NCBI RefSeq assembly: GCF_020859565.1
Contig: NZ_JAJHUO010000047.1
Coordinates: forward strand, 1-64,000
Length of the DNA: 64,000 bases
DNA from: Saccharothrix luteola
GTDB taxonomy: Bacteria > Actinomycetota > Actinomycetes > Mycobacteriales > Pseudonocardiaceae
Reading direction: 5' to 3'
In this document: piece by piece, positions 17,758 to 26,719 of the stretch
How the letters are laid out: every line of letters starts with the position of its first letter
Numbering within the stretch: the first letter of the stretch is position 1
The notes under the pieces: generated by a model
What the model was told of the DNA's origin: nothing
Database searches by the model: none
What the model saw: only the letters and a program-made list of their open reading frames with translations
Program-made: the position numbers and the translations under genes

Positions 17758-19221
17758 TCAGGACTTTCTGAATTCACTCGTAAGTTCAGCTTCATTGGCG
17801 ATGTTGCGCACCATGCCGCCGAACACCAGCCCGTGGAACGGCCACACCAGCCACCAGTACACGTGCCCGGCCAGCCCGCGCGGCACGAACACCGCCCGTT
17901 GCCGGTACGTCGACCCGCCGCCGTCCGCCTCCGAGACCCGCAGCTCCAACCAGGCCAGGCCCGGCACCCGCATCTCCGCGCGCAGCCGCAGCAGCCGGCC
18001 GCGGTCGAGCTCCTCCACCCGCCAGAAGTCCAGCGCCTCGCCGACGTGCAGCCGCCGGGGATCACGCCGCCCGCGCCGCAGCCCGACACCTCCGACCAGC
18101 CGGTCCAGCCACCCGCGCACCGCCCAGGCCAGGGGGCACGAGTACCAGCCGTGCTCGCCGCCGATGCCCTCCACGACCTGCCACAGCCGTTCCGGCGAGG
18201 CGGCGGTCCACCGTTCCCGCACGTCGACGTACGACGAGCCGCCGGACCAGTCTGGGTCGGACGGCAGCGGTTCGGCGGGCGCGCCCGGCACCGACGCGCC
18301 CGACCAGCGGGTCTCCACGTCCGCGTCGCGGACCTTCGCCAGGGCGAGCGCCACCGCCCGGTCGTAGCCGGTGTTCTCGCCGGGCAGGCACGCCTCGACG
18401 TCGTGCTCCCGGCACACCACCTCGTGCACCAGCGACTCGATCAGCGGCGAGGCGATCGACCGCGGCACGGGCGTGACCAGGTCGACCCAGTGCGCGGACA
18501 GGCGTGGCGTCAGCACCGGAACGGGCAGCACGCGCCGCCGGCGCAGCCCGGCCACCTCCGCGTACCGGAGCATCATCTCCAGGTAGGTCAGCACGTCCGG
18601 GCCGCCGATGTCGAACGTCCGGTTCACCTCGGCCGGCAGCCCCACCGCGTCGACCAGGTACCGCAGCACGTCCCGCACCGCGATCGGCTGGACCCGGTTG
18701 CGCACCCAGCGCGGCGTCACCATGACCGGCAGCCGTTCGGCGAGGTAGCGCAGCATCTCGAAGCTCGCCGAGCCGGACCCGATGACCACCGCCGCCTGGA
18801 GCACCACCGCGGGCACCGGGCCGCGCAGGAACACGTCCCCGACCTCCTTGCGCGAGGCCAGGTGGGGTGACAGCACCGCACCCGGTGGGTGCAGTCCGCC
18901 CAGGTAGACGATCCGCCGCACGCCCGCGTCCGCCGCGGCGCGCGCGGTGTTCTCCGCGGCGCGCCGGTCCGCGTCGACGAAGTCCGGATCGCTCAACGAG
19001 TGCACGAGGTAGTGCACGACGTCGACATCGCGCATCGCCGCGTCGAGGGAGGCCGGGTCGAGCACGTCGCCGCGCACGACCTCGACCTGCCCGGCCCACG
19101 GCACGTCCCGCAGCTTGCGCGGGTCGCGGACCAGGCACCTGACCCGGTGGCCCGCCGCGACCAACCGGGGCACGAGCCGTCCGCCGAGGTAGCCGGTCGC
19201 GCCGGTGACGAGGCAGTGCAC
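17758..19221 (-). CDS. NAD(P)-binding SDR-like protein with DUF2867 domain
   Basis: 487 aa. The N-terminal half is an atypical short-chain dehydrogenase/NmrA-like Rossmann domain, with GATGYLGGRLV at residues 7-17, then DVVHYLVHS and VVYLGG-like strands. The C-terminal half (from about residue 310) is a DUF2867 domain resembling START-type lipid-binding folds (YVDVRERWTAASPERLWQVVEGIGG). This two-domain layout is common in actinobacteria and Proteobacteria, with unknown substrate. It probably acts at the membrane face, since the C-terminus includes hydrophobic segments (GLAGHVYWWLVWPFHGLVFGGM). It lies alone between tdh and the DUF1707 gene. Confidence 0.85.
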   Translation of the reverse strand: MHCLVTGATGYLGGRLVPRLVAAGHRVRCLVRDPRKLRDVPWAGQVEVVRGDVLDPASLDAAMRDVDVVHYLVHSLSDPDFVDADRRAAENTARAAADAGVRRIVYLGGLHPPGAVLSPHLASRKEVGDVFLRGPVPAVVLQAAVVIGSGSASFEMLRYLAERLPVMVTPRWVRNRVQPIAVRDVLRYLVDAVGLPAEVNRTFDIGGPDVLTYLEMMLRYAEVAGLRRRRVLPVPVLTPRLSAHWVDLVTPVPRSIASPLIESLVHEVVCREHDVEACLPGENTGYDRAVALALAKVRDADVETRWSGASVPGAPAEPLPSDPDWSGGSSYVDVRERWTAASPERLWQVVEGIGGEHGWYSCPLAWAVRGWLDRLVGGVGLRRGRRDPRRLHVGEALDFWRVEELDRGRLLRLRAEMRVPGLAWLELRVSEADGGGSTYRQRAVFVPRGLAGHVYWWLVWPFHGLVFGGMVRNIANEAELTSEFRKS

Positions 19222-19263
19222 ACCACGATCCTCACCGTGCGACGGCGGGACCGCACGACGGGA

Positions 19264-19833
19264 TCAGGCGTGCCGGAACCAGCGGGACTTCTTCTTGATC
19301 TCCACGTTGCCCGCGCGCACGAGGCCGTGCACGACGAAGTGCGGTCGGCCGTTCACGCCCGTGCCCACCTTGTCCTTCAGGTTGCTCGCGGCCAGCTCGA
19401 CGCCGTCGGCGTTGACCGTCGCGCCCTCCGGCAGCACCAGCTTCACCGAACCGGCGGTCACGTCCAGCTCGATGTCCACCACCGCGTGCGGGATGGACGC
19501 CTCGCGGAAGTCCAGGTCCGTCGTCCCCATCCGGCTGCGCACGACGAGCTGCCGCGGCACCGTCCAGTTGCCCTTGCGGTTGACCGTCGACATGGTGGCC
19601 TTCAGCTCCTGCCGGTCGGCCGGCATGGCGAGCACCTGCTCGTTGTGCACCATGCCGGGCAGGTCCAGCAGCACGGCGTTCAGCTCGCCGCGGGTCCGCG
19701 CGGCCAACGCCGTGTCGGTGCGCTCGGTGAACTCGTCCAACGTGATCAGGCCGCGGCCGATCGCCTTCTGCAACAGGCCGACGACGTGCTCCCGCTCGGC
19801 GTCGGACACCCGGAAGTCCTTGGGGTCGGTCAT
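19264..19833 (-). CDS. DUF1707 domain protein (SHOCT-like plus LiaF-like C-terminus)
   Basis: 189 aa, soluble. The N-terminal 55 residues carry the DUF1707 motif (MTDPKDFRVSDAEREHVVGLLQ, then GRGLITLDEFTERTDTALAARTRGEL), related to SHOCT oligomerisation domains. The C-terminal part is beta-rich and resembles the LiaF/YvqF C-terminal domain (STVNRKGNW, DIELDVTAGSVKLVLP), which in Firmicutes modulates an envelope-stress two-component system. It lies 3 bp downstream of the response regulator gene in the same operon, so a role as accessory modulator of that system is an attractive inference. Confidence 0.8.
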   Translation of the reverse strand: MTDPKDFRVSDAEREHVVGLLQKAIGRGLITLDEFTERTDTALAARTRGELNAVLLDLPGMVHNEQVLAMPADRQELKATMSTVNRKGNWTVPRQLVVRSRMGTTDLDFREASIPHAVVDIELDVTAGSVKLVLPEGATVNADGVELAASNLKDKVGTGVNGRPHFVVHGLVRAGNVEIKKKSRWFRHA

Positions 19834-19836
19834 GGG

Positions 19837-20487
19837 TCAGCCCTCCGGCTCGACGTCGAGCCCGTGCTCGATCGCGTACCGCGCCAGCTCGACGCGGTTG
19901 TGCAGTTGCAGCTTGCGCAGGGTGGACTGCACGTGGTTCTCCACCGTGCGGTGCGAGATGACCAGCCGGTTCGCGATCTGCCGCGCCGTCAGCCCCTTGG
20001 CCACCAGCCGCAGCACCTCGGTTTCGCGCTCGGTGAGCTGCGGCTTGTCGTCGTCCGGCGTGGCGGCCATCCGCCGGTACTCGCCGAGCACCAGCCCCGC
20101 GAGCCCCGCGGTGAACACCGCGTCACCGGCCGCGGTCCGGTTCACCGCCTCCACCAGCTCCTCGGCCGACGCCGACTTCACCAGGTAACCGGACGCGCCC
20201 GCCTTCACCGCCTCCAGCACGTCGCTGTGCTCGCCGCTCGCGGACAGCACCAGCACCCGGGTGCCCTCCAGCGACCCGGTGATCAACGTGGTCGCCTCCA
20301 CCCCCGTCGTCTCACCGAGGTTGAGGTCCATCAGCACCACGTCGGGCCGCACCGCGCGGGCGATCCGCACCGCCGACGCGGCGTCGCCCGCGGTCGCGAC
20401 CACCTCGAAACCGCGTTCGGCCAGGTCGCGCGCCACGCCGTCGCGCCACAGCGGGTGGTCGTCCACCACCATCACGGAAACGCTCAT
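19837..20487 (-). CDS. NarL/FixJ-family response regulator (MacR-like)
   Basis: 216 aa. The N-terminal receiver domain has VDDHPLWRDG and the phospho-acceptor Asp in DVVLMDLNLGE. The C-terminal LuxR helix-turn-helix is LTEREVEVLRLV-type followed by KGLTARQIANRLVISHRTVENHV. The ATG at 20487 overlaps the stop of the upstream histidine kinase (ATGA), so the two are coupled. In actinomycetes the MacRS pair regulates membrane and cell-surface proteins linked to development. The assignment to that group rests mainly on the kinase partner. Confidence 0.92.
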   Translation of the reverse strand: MSVSVMVVDDHPLWRDGVARDLAERGFEVVATAGDAASAVRIARAVRPDVVLMDLNLGETTGVEATTLITGSLEGTRVLVLSASGEHSDVLEAVKAGASGYLVKSASAEELVEAVNRTAAGDAVFTAGLAGLVLGEYRRMAATPDDDKPQLTERETEVLRLVAKGLTARQIANRLVISHRTVENHVQSTLRKLQLHNRVELARYAIEHGLDVEPEG

Positions 20488-21626
20488 CTGTAGACCCGCA
20501 CCTCCCACTCGGCGCCCTCCCCCGGCCCCGTCTGCAGCTCAAGGGTGCCACGCAGCGCCTCCACCCGGCCCCGGATGGACTGGGCGACGCCCATCCGCCC
20601 CTCCGCCTCGGCGGAGGCCAGCCGCCCCTCGGGGATGCCGGGGCCGTCGTCGCGGACGCTGATCACGACCTCGTCGCCGAGGTCCTCCAGCAGCACCCAC
20701 GCCCGCGCGTCCGGGCCGGCGTGCTTGTCCACGTTGGACAGCGCCTCGCGCACCACGGCGGTCAGCTCGAACGCCGTCGCGGCCGGCACCATCACCTGCG
20801 TGGCCGGTGTGGACACCTGGAACCGGGACGTGGCCAGCAGCTGCAACGCCGGCCGCAGGTCCGCGTCGCCGTCCACGGTGGACTCGGTCGGCGCGGCGGC
20901 CACCAGGGACCGCAGCGCGACTTCCTGCTCACCGGCCAGCTCCGCCAGTTCCGCCGCCTCGCCGCCGAGCTCCGTGCCGCGCTTGCGCACGCGCGCCAGC
21001 ACTTGCAACACACCGTCGTGAATGGACCGCGCCAGCCGCTCGCGCTCCGCCGTGGCGGCCTCGGTCCGCAACGCCTGCGCCAGCCGCACCGCCGAGCGGC
21101 GCGCCGTGGACGACGCCATGCCGACCACGAAACCGGCGCCCGCCAACAGGACCACGTCCCGCACCAGGTCCACGGTGAGCCCGCCCCGGTTGAGGTAGGT
21201 GCTCAGCCCGACCACGAAGCCGGACACCGCGCCCGCGACCTGCCCGCCGAGCGCGCCCGCCGCCACCGGCGGTCCGGCCGCCCAGATCGTGGTGATCAGC
21301 GGGACGTCGAACAGGAACTGAGCATCCGTCATGATCAGTGGCGACAGTGACATCAGGCCGCACGTGATCGCGACGTCCGCCACCACGATCCACGGCCGGC
21401 GCCCGTCCTCCCGGCTGTACGCCTGGATGGTGAACACCGACCAGAGGGCCATCGCCGCGATCGTCGCCCACGCCAGCCACTGCCGCTCGTAGTAGTTGTG
21501 CTGGACGATCGCGTTGCCCAAAGCGAACAGGAACGTCACTACGCGTAGCGCTACCGTTCCCCGCCAGAGGTGCGCGACCGGGTCCTCCATGGCCGCTGTC
21601 CCCTGGTCGGATGGCTTTGTGTGCAC
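20484..21626 (-). CDS. MacS-type sensor histidine kinase
   Basis: 380 aa. The N-terminal half has about five or six transmembrane helices with almost no extracytoplasmic domain, so it probably senses membrane state (the DUF5931-type input of MacS kinases). A HisKA_3 dimerisation domain follows, with the phospho-His in RLARSIHDGVLQVLARV. The HATPase domain carries NVDKHAG and VRDDGPGIPEGR. The GTG start at 21626 has GGGAG 6 nt upstream. It overlaps the response regulator by 4 bp (ATGA) and is followed by the DUF1707 gene: a three-gene signalling operon. Confidence 0.9.
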   Translation of the reverse strand: MHTKPSDQGTAAMEDPVAHLWRGTVALRVVTFLFALGNAIVQHNYYERQWLAWATIAAMALWSVFTIQAYSREDGRRPWIVVADVAITCGLMSLSPLIMTDAQFLFDVPLITTIWAAGPPVAAGALGGQVAGAVSGFVVGLSTYLNRGGLTVDLVRDVVLLAGAGFVVGMASSTARRSAVRLAQALRTEAATAERERLARSIHDGVLQVLARVRKRGTELGGEAAELAELAGEQEVALRSLVAAAPTESTVDGDADLRPALQLLATSRFQVSTPATQVMVPAATAFELTAVVREALSNVDKHAGPDARAWVLLEDLGDEVVISVRDDGPGIPEGRLASAEAEGRMGVAQSIRGRVEALRGTLELQTGPGEGAEWEVRVYR

Positions 21627-21813
21627 GGTGTGCTCCCTTCACGCCCAATCTTGCCGTGTCGGAGTGGCGCAGCTAACCCCCAGGTGGCCGTCTGTTCCGA
21701 TACCGACACCTGTGGAAGGCTGACGGGAGTCACCGAGCGTGATCTCACGGGGCTCGTCGCCTCCGGGGGTGAAGATCACGTCCGTGGACGGCTGCGGCGA
21801 GGGAGGGCCGAGC

Positions 21814-23010
21814 GTGCGCCACTGGCCATTGTGGACGCTGAAGCGCCCCGCGCTGGCCTACTGGCTGCTCGTGGACCTGCTCGCGCTGGCCGTCGTGGTC
21901 TGCGCGATCGTCACGTCGCCGCAGCCCACGCCCGGTGAGATCGGCCGGTTCGCGGCCATCGCGGGCACCGCCGGCGCGGTGATCATCGGCAGCTCGATCC
22001 ACAGCCACCGGGTGGGCGAGGCCGCGCGCAACCCGTGGGCCGCCCACCTGTGCTACCTCACCGCGGGCCTGGTCGCCCTGCCGTGCAACCTGCTCGTCCT
22101 GCTGCTCTTCGGCCCCGCCCTGCACGGCGTGCTGACCCAGCGCCCCGAGTCGCACCGCTGGGTGTTCACCCTGTCCGCGACCACGCTGGCCGTGTTCACC
22201 ACCCGCTACGTCATCGGCTGGGCCGAGCCGCGCACGGACCTCGTCGTCATGGTGCTCGGCGCGACTGTGCTGCTGGTGCTCCGCGCCGGCGTGATCGCGA
22301 TCGGCCTGAAGCTGCGCAGCCCGCGCGCCCGCGGCGAGGAGGTCATCGGCGAGCCGATCGACGTGGTGCTCGGCATCGTCGCGGTGAGCATCGGCGGCCT
22401 GATGGGCTTCGTCGCCCTCACCACCCCGGTGCACGCGCTGATGGCCGGACCGCCGCTGGCCCTGCTGGAACGGGCGGCGCAGCTGCCGCAGTGGCGGCGT
22501 TCCGCCCAGCGCGACGCGAAGACCGGCCTGGCCAACGCCGTGCACTGGGACGGCCGGGCCAGGTATGAGCTGTCCAAGGCGCGGGTGCGCGAGCGGCCGA
22601 TGGCCGTGATGCTGCTCGACCTCGACCACTTCAAGCGCGTCAACGACGAGGTCGGCCACCTGGCGGGCGACTCGGCGCTCAGCGCGGTCGCCCTGCTGCT
22701 GACCGGCACGGTCCGGCGCGGCGACCTGGTCGGCCGCTTCGGCGGCGAGGAGTTCGTCGTGCTCCTGCCGGACGCGGAGCCCGCCGTCGCCCGGTCCGTC
22801 GCCCAACGCGTGCGGCACGCCGTCGCCGGCCTGGCCGTGCCCACCGTCGGCACGGACGGCCGGGAGCACCTGCTCACCGGCCTCACCGTGAGCATCGGCG
22901 TGGCGACCACCCAGCGGTTCGGCTACGAGCTGCCGGACCTGCTGGTGGCCGCCGACGCCGCGCTGCTCGCGGCCAAGGGCTACGGCCGCAACCTGGTCGA
23001 GATGGCCTGA
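21814..23010 (+). CDS. membrane-bound diguanylate cyclase (GGDEF)
   Basis: 398 aa. The N-terminal region has six or seven transmembrane helices, then a C-terminal GGDEF domain making cyclic di-GMP from two GTP. Signature motifs are LDLDHFKRVNDEVGHLAGD (metal Asp) and the active site GGEEF in GRFGGEEFVVLLPD. An inhibitory-site RxxD (RRGD) sits exactly five residues before GGEEF, so product inhibition is likely. I chose the GTG at 21814 because GGGAGGG lies 7 nt upstream; an upstream in-frame start at 21739 lacks one. No EAL domain is fused. In filamentous actinomycetes c-di-GMP controls development through BldD. Confidence 0.92.
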   Translation: MRHWPLWTLKRPALAYWLLVDLLALAVVVCAIVTSPQPTPGEIGRFAAIAGTAGAVIIGSSIHSHRVGEAARNPWAAHLCYLTAGLVALPCNLLVLLLFGPALHGVLTQRPESHRWVFTLSATTLAVFTTRYVIGWAEPRTDLVVMVLGATVLLVLRAGVIAIGLKLRSPRARGEEVIGEPIDVVLGIVAVSIGGLMGFVALTTPVHALMAGPPLALLERAAQLPQWRRSAQRDAKTGLANAVHWDGRARYELSKARVRERPMAVMLLDLDHFKRVNDEVGHLAGDSALSAVALLLTGTVRRGDLVGRFGGEEFVVLLPDAEPAVARSVAQRVRHAVAGLAVPTVGTDGREHLLTGLTVSIGVATTQRFGYELPDLLVAADAALLAAKGYGRNLVEMA

Positions 23011-23013
23011 CCG

Positions 23014-24204
23014 CTACTGCCTGCCGCTGTGCTCCGCGGTCGGGTCCTCGCGGTCGTCGATGTCCTCCACCCGATCCCCACCGGTGTCCACCGGACCGCT
23101 CTCCTGCGGTTCCAGCACGTCGACCTGGCGCGGCTCCACGTCGCGGTCCGACTCCGACAGCAACGACCTGATCCCCGAGTTCAGCACCGCCAGCAGCGGC
23201 ACGGACAGCAGCGCGCCCGCGATGCCGCCCACGACGAGACCGGTGGTGATCGCCAGCACCACGGCCAGCGGGTGCAGCTTCACCGCGCGCCCCAGCAGCA
23301 GCGGCTGGAGCACGTGGCTCTCCAGCTGCATCACGCCGATCAGCACGGCCAGGATGATCAGCGCCTCGATCGGTCCGTTGGCCACCAGCGCCACCAGCAC
23401 CGCCACCGCGCCGGTGATCACCGCGCCCACGATCGGGATGAACGCGCCCAGGAACACCAGCGCCGACAGCGGCACCACCAGCGGCACGTCCACGATCCAC
23501 AGGCCGATGCCGACGCCGACCGCGTCCACGACCGCCACCAGCGCGGTCGCCCGCACGTAGGACACGAGCGAGGCGAATCCGCGCCGGCCCGCCACGTCGG
23601 CCCGACCGCGCACGTCGCGCGGCACGATCCGGATCAGGAACCGCCAGATCGCGTCGCCGTCGTGCAGGAAGAAGATGAGCGTGAACAGGGCGAGGATCAG
23701 CCCGGTCAGCAGCTCGCCGACGGTGGCCGCCGTGGTGAGCGCCCCCGAGGTGATCTCGGTCTGGTTCTCCTTGACCGTCTCCACCACCCGGTCCAGGTAC
23801 TGCTGGAGCTGGACGTCGCTCAGGTGCAGCGGCCCGTCCTTGAGCCAGCCGCGGATGGTGTCCAGGCTCGCGCTGACCTGCTCCTGCAACTGCGGCAGGC
23901 CCTTGGAGAACTCGGTGATCACGAACGTCAGCACGCCGCCGACGACCGCGATGCCGCCGACGAGCACCACGCCGGTGGCCAGGCCGCGCGGGATGCCCGC
24001 CCGGTTCAGCTGCGACACCGCGGGCGACAGCAGCGCGGCCAGCAGCAGCGCCACCCCGGTCGGGATGACGATCGTGGCCATGAACCCGACCACGTGGAAC
24101 ACCACGTAGAGCGCCGCGACCACGGCCACGAACCGCCAACTCAGGGCAGCCGAGACGCGCAGCAGCCGCGGCACCCTCTCGCTGATCTCATCACTCCGCG
24201 TCAC
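23014..24204 (-). CDS. AI-2E family transporter (TqsA/PerM-like)
   Basis: 396 aa. About eight transmembrane helices are arranged as in the AI-2 exporter family, with the large central cytoplasmic segment and the hydrophobic C-terminal block GAFIPIVGAVITGAVAVLVAL, then QLESHVLQPLLLGRAVKLHPL, which is the most conserved family motif. A 50-residue charged C-terminal tail (DRDVEPRQVDVLEPQ) is probably cytoplasmic. The start is the GTG at 24204, preceded at 7 nt by TACCGT, consistent with a leaderless transcript. The substrate is unknown; the family includes quorum-signal and Na+/Li+-proton exporters. Confidence 0.88.
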   Translation of the reverse strand: MTRSDEISERVPRLLRVSAALSWRFVAVVAALYVVFHVVGFMATIVIPTGVALLLAALLSPAVSQLNRAGIPRGLATGVVLVGGIAVVGGVLTFVITEFSKGLPQLQEQVSASLDTIRGWLKDGPLHLSDVQLQQYLDRVVETVKENQTEITSGALTTAATVGELLTGLILALFTLIFFLHDGDAIWRFLIRIVPRDVRGRADVAGRRGFASLVSYVRATALVAVVDAVGVGIGLWIVDVPLVVPLSALVFLGAFIPIVGAVITGAVAVLVALVANGPIEALIILAVLIGVMQLESHVLQPLLLGRAVKLHPLAVVLAITTGLVVGGIAGALLSVPLLAVLNSGIRSLLSESDRDVEPRQVDVLEPQESGPVDTGGDRVEDIDDREDPTAEHSGRQ

Positions 24205-24335
24205 GCCGATCACGGTAGCCCGGCCGGCAGCCGGGAGTGGGCCGGTCGGAGACGGCGGCGGGCATGTCGAACCCCACGTTTCGGATTGCGGCAAACCCTG
24301 GCGGAACCGGCACGGCGGGTGATCGGATCGCACGC

Positions 24336-26531
24336 GTGACCGCCGAGGAGACCGTCGAGGACGCCGTCCGCGCCGCGTTCGCCGCCGGACGCCCGCTGCG
24401 GTTCGACCCGAGGACGCCCAAGCGCGAGCGCACGGTCCGCGGCGAGCTGCTGTCCGCGCTGCTCACCGACGGCGCCACGCGGACCGCCGCGCTGAGGCTG
24501 GTCGGCGCGAACGTCGTCGGCTCGTTCGCGCTGGAGGGCGCGCGGGTCGACCACGTGGTCGACTTCCTGGACTGCACCTTCGAACGGCCGCCGGACCTGC
24601 GCATGGCCCGCCTGGTCGGCCTGCGGATGCGCGGCTGCAAGGTGCCCGGCCTGTGGGGCCGCAACCTGCGCGTCGGCAGCGACCTGGTGCTGGAGGCGGG
24701 CTTCACCAGCGACGGCGTGGTCGACCTGACCGACGCCTCGGTCGACGGTACGTTCCGGCTGGCGGGCGCCGTGCTGCGGAACAAGGGCGGCGACCACGCC
24801 CTGCTCGCCGCGCGCATCCGCCTGTCCGGCTCGTTGCAGGCCGTCGCGCTGCGCGCGGGCGGCGAGGTGCGGCTGCGCGGCGCGGACGTCGGCGGCAACG
24901 TGCACCTCGGCGGCGCGCGCCTGCTCAACGCGGGCCGGAACGCCCTGGACGCCACCGGCGTCGCCATCGCGGGCACCCTGTTCTGCGACGCCGAGGGCGG
25001 TCGGTTCACCGCCGAGGGCCGCATCCTGCTCGACGGCGCGCGGATCGGCGGCAGCGCCGTGTTCTCCGGCGCCCGCCTGCACGCCAGCGTGGTCGACCGA
25101 CCGGTCCTGGTGATCCCGCGCGGCACCGCCGACGAGGCCGCCGCGCTCGTCGCCGACCGGATGCGGGTGGAGGGCAACGTCGAGCTGGACGACGGCTTCA
25201 CCTCCTCGGGCACGGTCCGCCTGCCCAACGCCCACATCGGCGGCTACCTGCGGCTGTCCGGCGCGGTGATCGGCCGCCGGGACGCCGTGGAGGACCCGGC
25301 GGAGCACGCCGGCGAGGCCGTCCAGCGCATCCCGGTCGCCCTGCACGCGGACGGCATCCAGGTGCGCGGCGACCTCGAAGCGCGCGGCGCGGTCAACGGC
25401 GGCTTCCACGGCGACGGCGAACGCGACGCCGCGTTGAAGGCCTACGGCCAGGTGCGCCTGGTGGACGCGCACGTGCGGGGCAGCGCGTCCCTGTCCGGCG
25501 TCGAGCTGCACGGGCCGGGCATCGACGTCCTGTTCGCCGACCGGCTGCGCGTCGGCGGCACGCTGTTCCTCCGCGACCTGCGCGCCAGGGGCTCGCTGCG
25601 CCTGCAGAACGCCGAGATCGGCTCCACCCTCGACTGCTCCGGCGCGTCCCTGCTCTCGCCGCGCCGCCGTCCCGACGGCACGGTGAAGCCGTCGCTGGAC
25701 GCCCGCGTGGCCACCGTCGGCAAGGACTTCCTGTGCAGCCACGGCTTCACCGCCGCGGGCGGCGTGCGGATCCGGCTCGCCGAGGTCGGCAAGATGGCCA
25801 CGTTCGCGGGCGCGCGCCTGGGCGGTCCCGGCAGCGACATCGCGTTGAACGCCTACGGGCTCACGGTGAGCCAGCTCGTGCTGCGGCTCTCGGAGGACCG
25901 GATCCCGGTGGGCCGGGTCGTGCTGACGCGGGTCGGCGCGACGACCGTGATGGACGGGCCGGGGCTGTGGGCCGCCACCGGCGGTGTCGACGTGGAGGAC
26001 TTCACCTTCAGCTCGATCTCGTCCACGCCGCACGTGGACGTGCGCACCCGGCTGCGCTGGCTGCGCGAGGTGCAGCCGGACTTCGCGCCCGGGCCCTACG
26101 AGCAGCTGGCGGCGGTGTACCGCGACGGCGGCGAGGAGGAGCTGGCGCAGCTCGTGCAGCTGGAGAAGCAGCACCGGCGCTACTCCGAGCTCGGCGTCGC
26201 CGGCCGGGTCTGGGGCTTCCTGCAGCGCTGGACGGTCGGCTACGGCTACCGGCCGTGGCTCGCGATCGCCTGGCTGACCGCGTTCTGGCTGGCGGGCGCG
26301 GGCTGGTTCCTCGGGCACGAGATGCCGAAGCTCAACGAGGACGAGTCGCCGTCCTGGAACGCCTGGCTGCTGTCGATGGACCTGCTGATCCCGATCGTGG
26401 ACCTCGGCCAGGACGGCAAGTGGAAGTTCAGCGGCGCCTCGCAGTGGATCTCCAGCACCCTGATCGCGGTCGGCTGGATCCTGGCGTCCACGGCCGCCGC
26501 CGGCGCGGCCAGGGTGCTCAAGCGCGTCTGA
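24336..26531 (+). CDS. beta-solenoid repeat protein with C-terminal membrane anchor
   Basis: 731 aa from the GTG at 24336 (GGAT upstream); an ATG at 24264 is an alternative. Residues about 30-600 are a string of 20-25-residue repeats of the type ADRMRVEGNVELDDGFTSSG or DADGIQVRGDLEARGA, suggesting a right-handed beta-helix related to bactofilin or pentapeptide folds. Near the C-terminus a short helical region (LRWLREVQPDFAPGPYEQLAAVYRDGG) precedes two transmembrane helices (PWLAIAWLTAFWLAGAGWFLG and a final one). Actinobacterial relatives are sometimes named membrane-associated oxidoreductase, but no cofactor motif is visible and I do not support that name. The solenoid is probably cytoplasmic. 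It is divergent from the AI-2E gene. Confidence 0.75.
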   Translation: MTAEETVEDAVRAAFAAGRPLRFDPRTPKRERTVRGELLSALLTDGATRTAALRLVGANVVGSFALEGARVDHVVDFLDCTFERPPDLRMARLVGLRMRGCKVPGLWGRNLRVGSDLVLEAGFTSDGVVDLTDASVDGTFRLAGAVLRNKGGDHALLAARIRLSGSLQAVALRAGGEVRLRGADVGGNVHLGGARLLNAGRNALDATGVAIAGTLFCDAEGGRFTAEGRILLDGARIGGSAVFSGARLHASVVDRPVLVIPRGTADEAAALVADRMRVEGNVELDDGFTSSGTVRLPNAHIGGYLRLSGAVIGRRDAVEDPAEHAGEAVQRIPVALHADGIQVRGDLEARGAVNGGFHGDGERDAALKAYGQVRLVDAHVRGSASLSGVELHGPGIDVLFADRLRVGGTLFLRDLRARGSLRLQNAEIGSTLDCSGASLLSPRRRPDGTVKPSLDARVATVGKDFLCSHGFTAAGGVRIRLAEVGKMATFAGARLGGPGSDIALNAYGLTVSQLVLRLSEDRIPVGRVVLTRVGATTVMDGPGLWAATGGVDVEDFTFSSISSTPHVDVRTRLRWLREVQPDFAPGPYEQLAAVYRDGGEEELAQLVQLEKQHRRYSELGVAGRVWGFLQRWTVGYGYRPWLAIAWLTAFWLAGAGWFLGHEMPKLNEDESPSWNAWLLSMDLLIPIVDLGQDGKWKFSGASQWISSTLIAVGWILASTAAAGAARVLKRV

Positions 26532-26668
26532 TCACCCACCGTCACGCCTGGAAGCACAGAGTGTTCGTCACACGATCCGGCGAACCAGGTGTGAATGGAG
26601 TGCGCCCGCGCCCCGCCTGCTGGCAGTCTCTCGTCGTCGGCTTGATCACCTCGATCACGTCGCCGGCG

Positions 26669-26706
26669 AATCCCAGTGCTCTTCGGCAATCCCAGTGCTC
26701 TTCGGC
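26669..26706 (+). repeat. two perfect tandem copies of a 19-bp sequence
   Basis: AATCCCAGTGCTCTTCGGC occurs twice head to tail (26669-26687 and 26688-26706), ending at the GGAGG of the next gene. It may be a recent slippage duplication or a tandem regulator site in the leader. The rest of 26532-26668 shows a TCACAC/GTGTGA inverted repeat (26568-26594) and no gene. Confidence 0.8.
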
Positions 26707-26719
26707 GGAGGTTCCAGCG

